A DNA stretch of 22,503 nt, taken from NCBI GenBank assembly GCA_015680685.1, contig MNCI01020516.1, positions 14,658 to 37,160 of the forward strand, read 5' to 3'. This DNA is from Gnetum montanum (lineage: Eukaryota > Streptophyta > Gnetopsida > Gnetales > Gnetaceae). Below are positions 1 to 8,850 of this stretch, piece by piece. The notes below the pieces were generated by a model. The model was not told where the DNA came from. It worked only from the letters and a program-made list of their open reading frames with translations, and ran no database searches. A program made the translations under genes and the position numbers. The stretch's first letter is position 1. Each line of letters opens with the position of its first letter.

Positions 1-288
1 TCACACACACTACCATGCTCAAGTACAACAATGCTTGAATAAAGATTCATACACTCTTTGACTCCTACTGTAGGCACTTAGAAAAATATTCTAATTTTTG
101 AATGAAAAAATTACAAGAGCTTTGCTACAACTATAACAAAGATGTCATAAACATGGAGGGTGAGCAAGTATTTATAGGAAAAAATAGACATTGGATCAAT
201 GGGGCCAGGTCAACGCATCAAATTCCATGTTGATGCAATCACATCGATGGGGCCATGTCAAAATAACCCAAGAAAACAAAACTCATCA
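1..288 (-). repeat. 3' LTR of the minus-strand element (partial)
   Basis: Bases 1-288 match 12021-12333 in the same orientation, beginning with the CACACACT(A/G)CCATGCT segment and ending ACTCATCA at 281-288. That end is the inverted form of the TGATGAGT start of the plus-element LTR. The rest of this LTR lies left of the window. In sense direction the visible part is U3, TATA box and part of R/U5. U3 carries two copies of a module of the form ATC(A/G)ATGGGGCCA(G/T)GTCAA near 195 and 243. Confidence 0.92.
169..176 (-). promoter_or_regulatory. TATA box of the minus-element 3' LTR
   Basis: The minus strand reads TATAAATA inside CCTATAAATA. The same box is at 12187-12194 in the partner LTR and at 13341 and 22447 in the plus element, each at the U3/R side. 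Conservation in all four LTRs supports it as the RNA polymerase II core promoter. Confidence 0.75.
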
Positions 289-325
289 TACCCCCATGAC
301 TAAATGAAAACTTGTCCCCCAAGTG
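289..325 (-). promoter_or_regulatory. polypurine tract and conserved pre-LTR box
   Basis: In sense direction this is CTTGGGGGACAAG, then TTTTCATTTAG, then TCATGGGGGTA directly before the LTR. The plus element has nearly the same string at 22308-22350. It is the usual site where RNase H leaves the primer for plus-strand DNA synthesis in gypsy elements. Its preservation in both copies defines the 3' LTR edge. Confidence 0.85.
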
Positions 326-620
326 AACAAAAGGAGAAACAAGCTTTCCACAAAATTTTGGGAAGCCATGGGATTATTGACTAGCTACTGACACACACAA
401 ACACAACACACTCATGAACAAACACTAAGTGCCCAAGTGTATGGATTTATAGTAATTACAAAATTTTGGTGTTCAAGACAAAAACTTAAATACCAGGACA
501 AAAATGACAAACATAATTCCTCTAATGTCATGAAGAAAAGGAAGAAGTTCAAATGATCCTAGGCGATGGGGATTTCTGAAGCTCCAAGGAACCTTCTTCT
601 ACTTTGGGTGTATGTGGTGG
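326..620 (-). other. 3' untranslated region of the minus element
   Basis: This stretch lies between the third frame and the polypurine tract. No frame continues through it. Part of it aligns with 22120-22310 of the plus element, for example the shared TCAATAATCCCAT string, so it is the ancestral 3' UTR of the family. Confidence 0.6.
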
Positions 621-2684
621 TTAAGGTGGTTGTGGTTGTCCTATAATAGCTACAACTTCTAGTGGAAGATAGAAGGCATCCAACAGTGCCTTCATCTTCT
701 CCTTCTTACTCTTGGGATTGTTCATGGTCCACACTGCATCATGAATGTGGAATGATGTGGAAACATCCCAAGGATAATTCATTACTAGGAAGAGCTCCTT
801 TGCAGTAACAAACCAGGAAGCAAAACATTTGGGTTCAACATCAAACACCTTTACTGCATTCTACAACTCCTAGTAGTCAGTCATTCTCCTAGCTAGGTTC
901 TCACCTATAGACCATTGATAGGTGAAGTGCTACTTGAGAACATCAAGTTTTGCATTTGCCACCTCAAGCTTCTACTTAGTTTCTTTGTGATACTTAAACT
1001 ATACTTCATACAACAAGTGTGAATTAGCCACATGTTTCTCCAATTTAGATTGCGGGCATTCAATAGTTAACATTGCCAAATTTGCATAACAAAGATTAGT
1101 AAGCTTCATGCACTCCATCATCTCCTCTATTTGCAACTCCTTCATGTGAATCTCTACCTTATTGTAGTCATTGAGCCCATCAAAGATAGGCTGCTAGACA
1201 TCACCTCCTTCTTTGAGTTGCTAGAGGGCCTCATTAGTTTTTGTCTTTGCCATCTAAATATGTTTCTCATTAATTTACTTTTGCAAATCAACATGATCTT
1301 TGTAGTGATCTTCTACTCTCTCAAACTTGAGAGCCTCATTTTTCTAAATGGATACCTCTATTGTAGATTTCTGGCGAAGGCCCTAAACTTCCTCCATGGA
1401 GAGATTTCTATTTTTAGCTACCAATCTCCTTACTTCATTATTTACTCTGGCTAGCTACTCATATTGTTGATGGATGAAATCTTACGTTTGCTACTTCTAC
1501 ACATCAACATTTTGCAAGCGATGATTTTCTATGGTCAAAGATACATTCTCCTTAGCAAGTCTGGTTTAAGGTCTATTGGATATTATGCATGCTAACATCA
1601 GCCAAGAACCAATCAATGACCACCATCTCCTTGGTGTTCTTAGCATTTTTGAGTTTTTCCTAAAGCTATCTAAAAGCTTCATCATGTGTCAATGCATGGT
1701 TGAGAAACACAGGTTCAACAAGGTGGACTCTTAGTTTAACAACCTCTATAGCCAAGCATTGGTTGTGAGCTTGGGTTGTTTCGAGTTGCTCCTCCATGAT
1801 AATGCATTTGCCTCTTACTTCCAACAACTCTAACTGGGTTGTAGTGATTGTATTTGGAAGGTCAAATACATTTGAAATCAATTGCCTGATTCCCACTAGT
1901 CAGTCCAACAACTTCTCATGTTAGGTTATGCTTAATCTACCACTAATTGTTTATGTAGACATTTGCACATCTCTAAGTGCAAAAATGTTTGGTATAGATG
2001 CTATAGGTGCATTTAATTCCTTGGCAATTCTATCAACAATCACCTCTATTGTTGTCTCTTGTCCATGGTGCTACATCACCAAGATAGTTACCCCCTCATC
2101 CTCCTCCAAATGCACTGAAAAATTAGTAGCATTCACAAATATTTCTAGGAATTGTTGTTGTTGTGAGAGAGATATCATTACCTCTCAAGTGCTAGGATTT
2201 AATCTCATGATAATTTCATTCTTTGGGCTAAGAAAATTGGTTCACCTTCCTCCATTTGGCTAATAGTTTGATCCACTTTGTTGACGTGACTCATCTTTGG
2301 GAAATACATTAAAGGTTTGTCATTACTCATTCCTACTTGTTGCTCCTACTCACATAAGAGCTACTCTTGGATCTTGCGCATTTGTTTAAGTGTAGTGTAA
2401 GACTTCAGTGTTGTTTTGTGAGTGGATGGTAGAGGTGGTGGTTATTTCTTCTCTCCCTTGATTGTGGCAAGGATCTTGTATTTTATCATTTTTTCCCAAG
2501 AGGAAAAAGAAGCATGCCTAATTGCATGTTGGCATAGTGAACAATTCCTATCCTTTTGCACAGTTTTCTAATGAGGTAAGGCAAGAACATGGCCTTACTT
2601 CCACATTTTTTTTCCTTAAATCACTTTTCTATCTCCAGATAGATTAGCTATGGAAGGTTCACAAAGAATTTTTCACTTAGAGCA

Positions 2685-2740
2685 ACACACGCATAGGTGG
2701 AAAATGTAGCCAGCACACACATAGGTGGAAAATGTAGCCA
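2685..2740 (-). repeat. 28-bp tandem duplication inside ORF3
   Basis: ATAGGTGGAAAATGTAGCCA occurs at 2693-2712 and again at 2721-2740, with similar CACAC-rich sequence before each. The copies are almost identical, so the event is younger than most decay here. Since 28 is not a multiple of three it shifts the ORF3 frame, and sensible coding resumes in the new frame (VALSEKFFVNLP). Confidence 0.85.
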
Positions 2741-2956
2741 CCTTACTAGGGCTTACCATTGGATTAAGGTGATAGGCCACTATCTTGAAATATACACACT
2801 TCACTAGTGTGAGTGCACCATACTCATTGCAGACCATTTCATAACACCATTGGATCCACTTCTTCATTGTCTCTGGGTCTGCTTGTATGGAGATCTTTGA
2901 CCAATTTTTTTTAATATTAGGCAACCCAAGGGCTTGCATAATGGCCTCCACCAATT

Positions 2957-3063
2957 AAGACATCTAAATGTCCTTGATCTTTATGGTGGTTGCCACCTAC
3001 CTATCGTTCTAGAAGAGATATGTCTCTCTGATGTACCATTTCCCACTAGAAGTGATGATTGGC
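2957..3063. repeat. Inverted repeat arm X (partner 3713-3823)
   Basis: The minus strand here matches the plus strand of 3713-3823. Examples are CCAATCATCACTT, GGGAAATGGTACAT and GAGACATATCTCTTCTAGAA in order in both. This arm is part of the ORF3 frame; the other arm lies upstream in ORF3 sense and is flipped. Confidence 0.8.
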
Positions 3064-3075
3064 CACATAGGAGAG

Positions 3076-3712
3076 TTTTGCAACTGTGTCTTGATGTCTA
3101 CTAGAGTATGTTCAAAGAATGATCCAAAGTTCAATTCTTGGACAAATAAACATTGGATGTCACAAGGCTTGATCTAATTAAGGCAAGATTAACTGAATGT
3201 GATCTCAAAATCTTGGCATAGATCTTGCCCCTCATCTTGATGGGATTATTCAATTACAACTGCTTCATTGAGAATTTGTTAGACAAATTTCACTTTCAGC
3301 TTTCCCTAAAGAGGTCCTATCACATGAGTTTTTGCTGCATATTCCTGTGCTTGTTCTTACTTATCTCTTCAAGCTCTAAGTAATTTGTCCCTTGGTTGGT
3401 ATGTTCCTCCTTCCTTTGGGTGTCTTAGTCTAGGTGCCATCTTTAATCACAACATGACCAATGATTAGCACTTAATGTGTAACTTTGAAACATTTGAAAT
3501 ATCTTATCTCTTAGGGTAGTTACACTTAGCTAAATTATGATCATGGTCAGTTTGATTATTTTAATATTATTTTATTATTATCTGATTAAGTAGGTTACTA
3601 GAGTGTGTTGGAAGGGTTTAACTCTCATTACTTAGTATTTTAATATTATTTCTTCATTAAACCCATGGGGGAGTTAGAAAATTTACAAAAAATTTGGTCA
3701 TTGAAAACCTAG
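3076..3712 (-). repeat. Direct repeat Y, copy 1 (holds the ORF3 start)
   Basis: This unit matches 3830-4465 with an offset of about 754 bases, starting at TTGCAACTGTGTCTTGA and ending at GAAAACCTA. In ORF3 sense it holds the leader, the ATG at 3438 and about the first 120 codons. The copies differ at very roughly one base in five by eye, so the duplication is old. Confidence 0.85.
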
Positions 3713-3823
3713 CCAATCATCACTTACAATGGGAAATGGTACATGGAAGAGACATATCTCTTCTAGAATGGTAGGTGGGTGGAAGCCACTGTGAAGATCA
3801 AGGACATTCACATGTCCTACTTA
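3713..3823. repeat. Inverted repeat arm X' (partner 2957-3063)
   Basis: This is the flipped copy of an ORF3 segment, placed between the two Y repeats. In ORF3 sense the order is Y, inverted X, Y, X. A simple tandem duplication would give Y, X, Y, X, so one X has been inverted. Confidence 0.8.
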
Positions 3824-3829
3824 GTAGAG

Positions 3830-4465
3830 TGTTGCAACTGTGTCTTGACTTCTACTGGAGCATGTTCTAAGAATGGTCCAAAGTTCAATTCTTTGAGAAT
3901 TGAACATTGGATGTCACGAGGCTTGATCTAATCAAGGTAGGCTTGAGTCAATGTGACCTCAAGTCTTGGCACCAATCCTAGCATCTCATCTCAATGGGAT
4001 TGTTTTGTTAAGGCCACTTCCTTTGGAATTTTTCGAATATGTTCCACTTTGGACTCCTTCCAAAGAGGTCCATCACATGAGTTTCTACTACCTTTTCTTG
4101 GGCTTGTTCTTGTTGATCTCTTTCAAGTTTAGGTCATTTATCCCTTAGTTGGTATGGTCCTCCTTCCTATGGGTGTTTTGGTCTAGGTGTCATCTATAAT
4201 CACAACATGGCCAATGATTGGAACTTAATGTGTAACTTTGAAACATTTAGAATACCTTATCTCTTAGGGTAGTTACACTTGGCTAAGTTGTGATCATGGC
4301 TAGTTTGATTATTTTAATATTATTTTTTTATTATTGGGTTAAATATGTTACCGAAGTGTGTTGGAAGGCTTTAACTTTCATTACTTAGTATTTTAATATT
4401 ATTGATTCATTAAACCCATGGGGAAGTTAGAAAATTTATAGAAAATTTGGTTGTTGAAAACCTAA
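3830..4465 (-). repeat. Direct repeat Y, copy 2 (second, dead ORF3 start)
   Basis: This is the upstream copy of the Y unit. It carries a second ORF3-like start, ATGACACCTAG, with its ATG at 4191-4193, followed by sequence parallel to the first codons of ORF3. The flipped segment at 3713-3823 prevents it from reading on into the protein. Confidence 0.8.
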
Positions 4466-4629
4466 GGTTTGTGGGCCCTACAACATAGAGTGTACCTCTA
4501 GAAGCTGCAAGATTAAAGAATGGAGTGAATTAGGCAAATGGTTTGAAAGTTACAGGCTTTGAAATGTTTTGAGCTCTAAAAAATTACAAAAACTCCCCTT
4601 ACATTTGAAGCAAATGGAAAACAATTCCT

Positions 4630-4740
4630 ATGTGGTGGTTGCTATATATAGAATTTTTCCCATGCATCAACTAGGCCTTGTTAATGGGGCCTAATTGACA
4701 AAGTCAACTACATCGATGGGGCCTAGTCTACACAACTATT
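4630..4740 (-). promoter_or_regulatory. LTR-U3-like segment with TATA box upstream of ORF3
   Basis: In sense direction this holds TAGGCCCCATCGATGTAG, a second GGCCCCATTAACAAGGCC module, GTTGATGCATGGG and then CTATATATAG at 4642-4651. The element's own U3 has the same words in the same order: GGCCCCATCGATGTG, GCATCAACATGG, GGCCCCATTGATCC, then CCTATAAATA. Homology beyond the TATA box is not evident. It may be a relic of a nested LTR or an internal promoter for ORF3. Function is inferred. Confidence 0.5.
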
Positions 4741-6019
4741 TATCATAGTTGACCAAGTCAAAATTCAAAAAATACAAAGAGTTATTGAGTGAAAATGGAA
4801 TCAAATGAAAGCCCAAGAAGCCAAGAACATAATGAGATGCATGAAGAGGACTTGAGATTTCACAAAAGATGCAGATTGATTGGAGAAATGCCTTGAGGAG
4901 CACATAGTTGGATGCAACCAAATGAGGAATGCAAAAGATTTGATTGCCAAAATTCCTAAGGATAAGGGACTTAACTATCCCAACCAAGAGACATGTAAGT
5001 GGGTCCTCCCCATAGTAGGTTCATGCCCTGTTTTCTCTTGCATAACCTCAACTAAGGAGTCCATGGGTCCCACAGTTGATTAATGGTTACGAAAAGTTAA
5101 GGATCAAATCTAGAAGAATCCATCTAAGAATTTTAACATATCAAACTAGGACATTAAGCAAAACATGAAAACTAGTAGTGAGATGAGTTATAGAAAGCAT
5201 TTATGGATGAGAGAGGAAGTGGAATGAAATTCATAATCATGGTCACATGAAGTCCCTTGTGGATTTTATGGTTAAATAACCTAATAAAGTCCATCCTTAG
5301 TCCATATCAAAATCAAGCATCTTCAGTGACTTGCATCACTACTCTAAGACTAGACCATCCTCTCAAAACACAAGAATGCTCCCCCAGATCAAACACCATT
5401 CCATATTTAAGAAGAAAAGAAAATCATGAAGTGAGAAAGGGCCTTAGTTAAAGGAGACCTTTAGGCATCGGTAACATGTCTTTCTAGTCCCATAACTAGT
5501 GTTTAGAGCCTATTTATTTTATCTAAAGTGTATTCTTGAATTCCCATCATAGGTTTTTTTTTAATTTTATGTTTTTATGAGTTTTGGAATGGGAACCACA
5601 CCATGCAAAGACTTATTTAACTTACTGTTATTGGTCAACACAGAACAATAAGAAGTCCATGAAAACACTCATGCACCCAAGTGAGTAGAGAGGCATAAAA
5701 AATACCAAATCCCCTTGTAGTCACATCTTATTCAAACCTTTGAATCCTTCCCAAGTTTGGAAACTGCTAAGGTCACAAGTTTAGTAAAGTTTCATTAATG
5801 AAAAGGGACTTCATATTTCAAAAATAAGGAAAACTGTAGAGTTTGTGGTTGGGTGGATGATGTGGCCTCACTGCCTGTTCCATGAAGAAGAAACTTTGTC
5901 TTAGTTATTAGTAATTAAAATTCAAAATGGAAACCAAACATTAGCAATCAAAAAACATTAGGTATAAACCACCATTGGTAAGTAGTTATAGCATGACTAT
6001 GTCCTATTGGCAACAAAGA

Positions 6020-6215
6020 AATTTTATTACAAAACAAGGAAAATTCACACCAAGATAAAGGAAAATATAAAAAAAATTGTAAAATATTTAAGAAAAATAA
6101 AACATACTAATGATGTTGTAAAACAAAAATTTGGAAAAATAACAAAGTGCAAAACAAAAAGGTATAAACACAAAGAAATTGTAAAACAAAAAAAAGTGTA
6201 AAATAAAAAAGTAGA
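6020..6215 (-). repeat. T-rich repeat tract after pol (A-rich on plus strand)
   Basis: On the plus strand words such as TGTAAAACAAAAA, GTGCAAAACAAAAAG and GTGTAAAATAAAAAAG recur. In sense direction this is a pyrimidine-rich array of TTTTGTTTTACA-like units, also present after pol in the other element (20466-20585) but shorter there. A predicted 64-residue Lys-rich protein across 6007-6201 on the plus strand is a by-product of this composition. Confidence 0.7.
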
Positions 6216-6296
6216 AAAATTGAGGAGCTACTTATATGATTAGCATGGATGACCATCTCCCCTATAAATCAGTTGAAAGAAGGAGATTCAAAATAT

Positions 6297-7608
6297 TTAC
6301 CATGGTTGTTCATCTAATGAGGGGTTGATGGGACTAGCTTGCTTAGGCTCATGGAAAGGTTTTAGTTGTTGCATGTTGATTAGTTGTTTCTTATTTGGGC
6401 TCTTAGGTTTGTAGATCAACATGGCCCTAGAAGGAAAGGTTTCACCAATGATGTAAGGCCCTTTCCACAATGTTTAAAACTTAGTTTGTTGAGGTATGTG
6501 TGGGGTTCTAGTAAAGCAACTTGTCCCCAAGTTGAAATTTTACCTCTCGTATTTTAAGGTCATGGTAATTTTTGTTGAATGCCTTATGCACTTCATTCAA
6601 AGATAGGGCTACTAATTGATTTTCATCTAGCACATTAAGTTAGATCAATCTTTCTTTCTGTGCTAGGCTAAGGTCAAGATTAAGGTCACAGGCTATTGAA
6701 AGTGTATGGAGCTCAAATTGAATTAGAAGAGTCGGTAATTTTTTGTAGATCAGCTCATAGGAAGAGCATCCTATAGGGAGTTTCTATATAGAGTGGTTGG
6801 TCCAAAGGGCATCGTTCAATTTTGTGCTCCAGTATCTCCTATATTTGTTATTTTTTTGAGTTAAGATTTTCATGATCTTCCTATTGGTAACCTCTACTTG
6901 ACCATTTTCTTGGAGGTGGTAGGGTGTTAGTTTATGTTCATATCCCAAGTGTTGCATGATCTTGCAAAAGTAGCACTTGTAAAATAAGTACCATTATCAA
7001 AAAATAGTGCACATGGCACTTCAAACCTATATACAATATTTAGTTATACAAACTATACAATAGTAAAAGACGTATAGTTAATAATGGTTGCTACTTCTAC
7101 CCATTTGGTACAATATTCAATAGTGACTATTATGTACACCTTTCCATTTAACATGGTCATGATAGGACCCATGAAGTCTATGCCCAAAATGTCAAAGGGT
7201 TCTAGTGGTAGGATCCACTATTGAGGCCCTTCCATTTGAGCGATCATCCCACCATCTGGTTGATAACATTCATAAGAGTAGATAAATTGGTGGGCCTCCT
7301 TGAATATTGTTGGCCAATAGTACTCTACCATCATGATTTTAATGGTCCTGTGTCTCCTTTCATAGTGACCCCCACAAGGACTCTCATGAGTGTCTTGGAG
7401 AACATGTAGTTAGTCAACATTAGGAACACACCAACAAACCAAGTCATTAGCACATACTTTGTAAAGGTGTCCATTGATTACCATGAAGTGTTTGCCCTAA
7501 TGAAGAAACCCTTGTTTTTTCTAGTGGTCTAACTCTTGTGGCATCTCTTAAGTGATAATATAAGTGAGCATGCCATCATACCATTTTGGTTCAACAAGCA
7601 CTTGTTCA
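6297..7608 (-). pseudogene. pol: Integrase (pol C-terminal part), minus element
   Basis: Integrase inserts the DNA copy into the genome. In sense direction the zinc-binding region near 7400-7290 reads THESPCGGHY, then YEC where the plus element has CEHC. The core has its first Asp at 7176-7178 (GIDFMGP), the second at 6996-6998 (DNGTYF) and a candidate Glu at 6892-6894. The distance between the last two differs by four bases from the plus copy, so a frameshift lies between them. The tail continues with LDLSLAQKERL and IYKPKSPN to a TAA at 6297-6299. Several other frameshifts and stops occur. Upstream it abuts the pol deletion. Confidence 0.82.
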
Positions 7609-8260
7609 TTTAATGCACAGAAATAGTGTCCAACACCTTGTCCACAAATGACAATGGAAAATGATCTTTGAACATCACCATTTTTAATAGCCTAAAATCA
7701 ATACAAACCTACCACTTGCCACCTTTTTTGGTGAAATTACAAGTGGGATAATCCACTCACTATCTACAATTGGATAAATAAACCCTACCTTGAGGAGTTA
7801 TTAAATTTCCTCTTTGATGATCTACTTCAATTTGGGATTCAACCATTGCTGCAGCTACCTTTTTGGCTTCATGGCTAGATCAATATAAATGTGAGGCTAG
7901 CATATTTGAGGATCAATCTCTATGAGTTCAAGATATGACTAAGCAAAGGTTATTGGCCATTTTTTAACCATCTTCAACAACATCCTTTTCTACTCAAGAG
8001 CAAGGTTAGCATTGATTATTACTGGCTTACAATTTTTCAAAAATACATATTCCATGTCGGTAAGTAGAGTTTTTAGCTCTAAGGGATAAATTCTTAGGGA
8101 TTTCCAACTCTTTCCAATTGGTATCATCAGGTTCATCATCAAAGAGTTGGTGATGAACTTACTCTAGTTCATCCATGCCTTCAACATAGGCATAACTTAG
8201 GCTCTCAATAGGTTCCATCCAAAGTGTGTTGCTTTCAAAATCAGTTGTCTACCACTGGGT
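7609..8260 (-). pseudogene. pol: Reverse transcriptase, N-terminal fragment only, minus element
   Basis: The sense strand reads IYIDLAMKP, then VGFIYPIVDSEW and DFRLL before KDHFPLSFVDKVLDTIS, which align with 17690-18000 of the plus element. The reading then jumps at about 7609-7616 to LNEQVLVEPKWYDGMLTY, which corresponds to about 19075 in the plus element. The catalytic palm (LDGYSGY and the FxDD box) and all of RNase H are absent. The fragment also has stops and a frameshift in its PKK region. Confidence 0.85.
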
Positions 8261-8299
8261 GTCCTCTTGCTTTGTGGTTGTTTCATATAGGTAATTTTG

Positions 8300-8850
8300 G
8301 ATTTTAGATTCATTTGCACATTATTTGTATGCTTTGATTGATTTTTTTTTGATAGACCATAACTTTTGCACATAGTTACACCCTATATCGTTGTATGTGG
8401 TGCATGGAACTCTCTTCTTCTTAATCTTTCCAAAAGCATTTTCCTTCAAAATATCTAGGGAAATATCTCTAATGTCCATTCTCGCATCAACAGTGCTCAA
8501 CCAAGCACTTCCCATAATTATTAGGAAGTCCCCCTTGTAATTGTCAACCTTGATTACTAGGAAATTGGTAGGATATGATCACCCACAGATATTCTTCACA
8601 ATGTCCTCCACTAATTCCAAGGGAATAGTGATGGACTGATTTGCCAATTCTAAATAGATGTTTCTCTTCTTGAGAGGAGGTAGGTTCTAGGTGTTGTACA
8701 TTTCATGGGAAATCATATTAACACCAGAACCTGAATTAAGAAGAGCCTTACATGGCTTATTTCCAATAATATGCAGCTAGATAAGAGGACTCTAGGATCA
8801 ACTCTTTTCCTAAAAAGGTTGCTAACCTTGATCAATTAGATACAATGTAG
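8300..8850 (-). pseudogene. pol: Retroviral-type aspartic protease domain, minus element
   Basis: The active-site region near 8730-8690 reads KALLNSGSGVNMISHEMY and aligns with ALLDLDSGVNLISQEMY of the plus copy. Where the plus copy has the catalytic Asp, this one has Asn (AAT), a G-to-A change. Downstream GDFLIIMGSAWLSTVDA at about 8545-8480 is the conserved second half of the fold, and the frame stays open across 8321-8515 (KIKKKRVPC). The protease would cut the gag-pol polyprotein. Stops lie between the two parts. Confidence 0.75.

Larger units (their letters stand above)
621..3440 (-). pseudogene. Third 3' reading frame (ORF3): large coiled-coil-rich protein of unknown role, decayed
   Basis: A frame of about 940 codons runs from an ATG at 3438-3440 to a TAA at 621-623, interrupted by many stops and at least three frameshifts (the 28-bp duplication near 2685-2740, near 2500, and near 1560). 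Stops are mostly TAG or TAA where neighbouring codons suggest Gln, as expected from C-to-T decay. The N-terminal third has helical segments including MVEAIMQALGLPNIKKNW and MFLPYLIRKLCKRIGI; this layout recalls the 'putative plant transposon protein' / ATHILA ORF-1 families (a resemblance from memory, unsearched). The C-terminal two thirds, about 1880-900, is rich in Lys, Glu, Gln and Leu and looks like a long coiled coil. The end is Pro/Gln-rich (GQPQPP). It follows pol as Athila env-like frames do, but I see no clear signal peptide or membrane anchor. It could also be a captured gene. Confidence 0.6.
4466..6296 (-). other. Post-pol region, mostly non-coding, shared with the plus element
   Basis: No sustained frame is visible. 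From about 6240 down to about 4880 it aligns, in sense direction, with 20470-21590 of the plus element. Shared anchors are GATTGCTAATGTTTGGTTT, AAATAAGTCTTTGCATGG with TGTGGTTC after it, GAAAGACATGTTAC and GGGGAGGACCCA. Both copies retain the block through heavy decay, so it belongs to the family and is not a chance insertion. The distal part (4466-4880) holds the U3-like segment. Confidence 0.65.

Noticed and set aside
1-12. CA-rich start looking like a microsatellite
   Set aside because: The same CACACACT sequence is at 12021 within the partner LTR; it is simply LTR sequence.
1131-1454. 107-codon hydrophobic frame on the plus strand
   Set aside because: It is antisense to the coiled-coil part of ORF3; Lys/Glu/Gln-rich codons read backwards give Leu/Phe-rich peptides.
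6007-6201. 64-residue Lys-rich frame on the plus strand
   Set aside because: It is the antisense of the T-rich tract after pol; low-complexity composition explains it.
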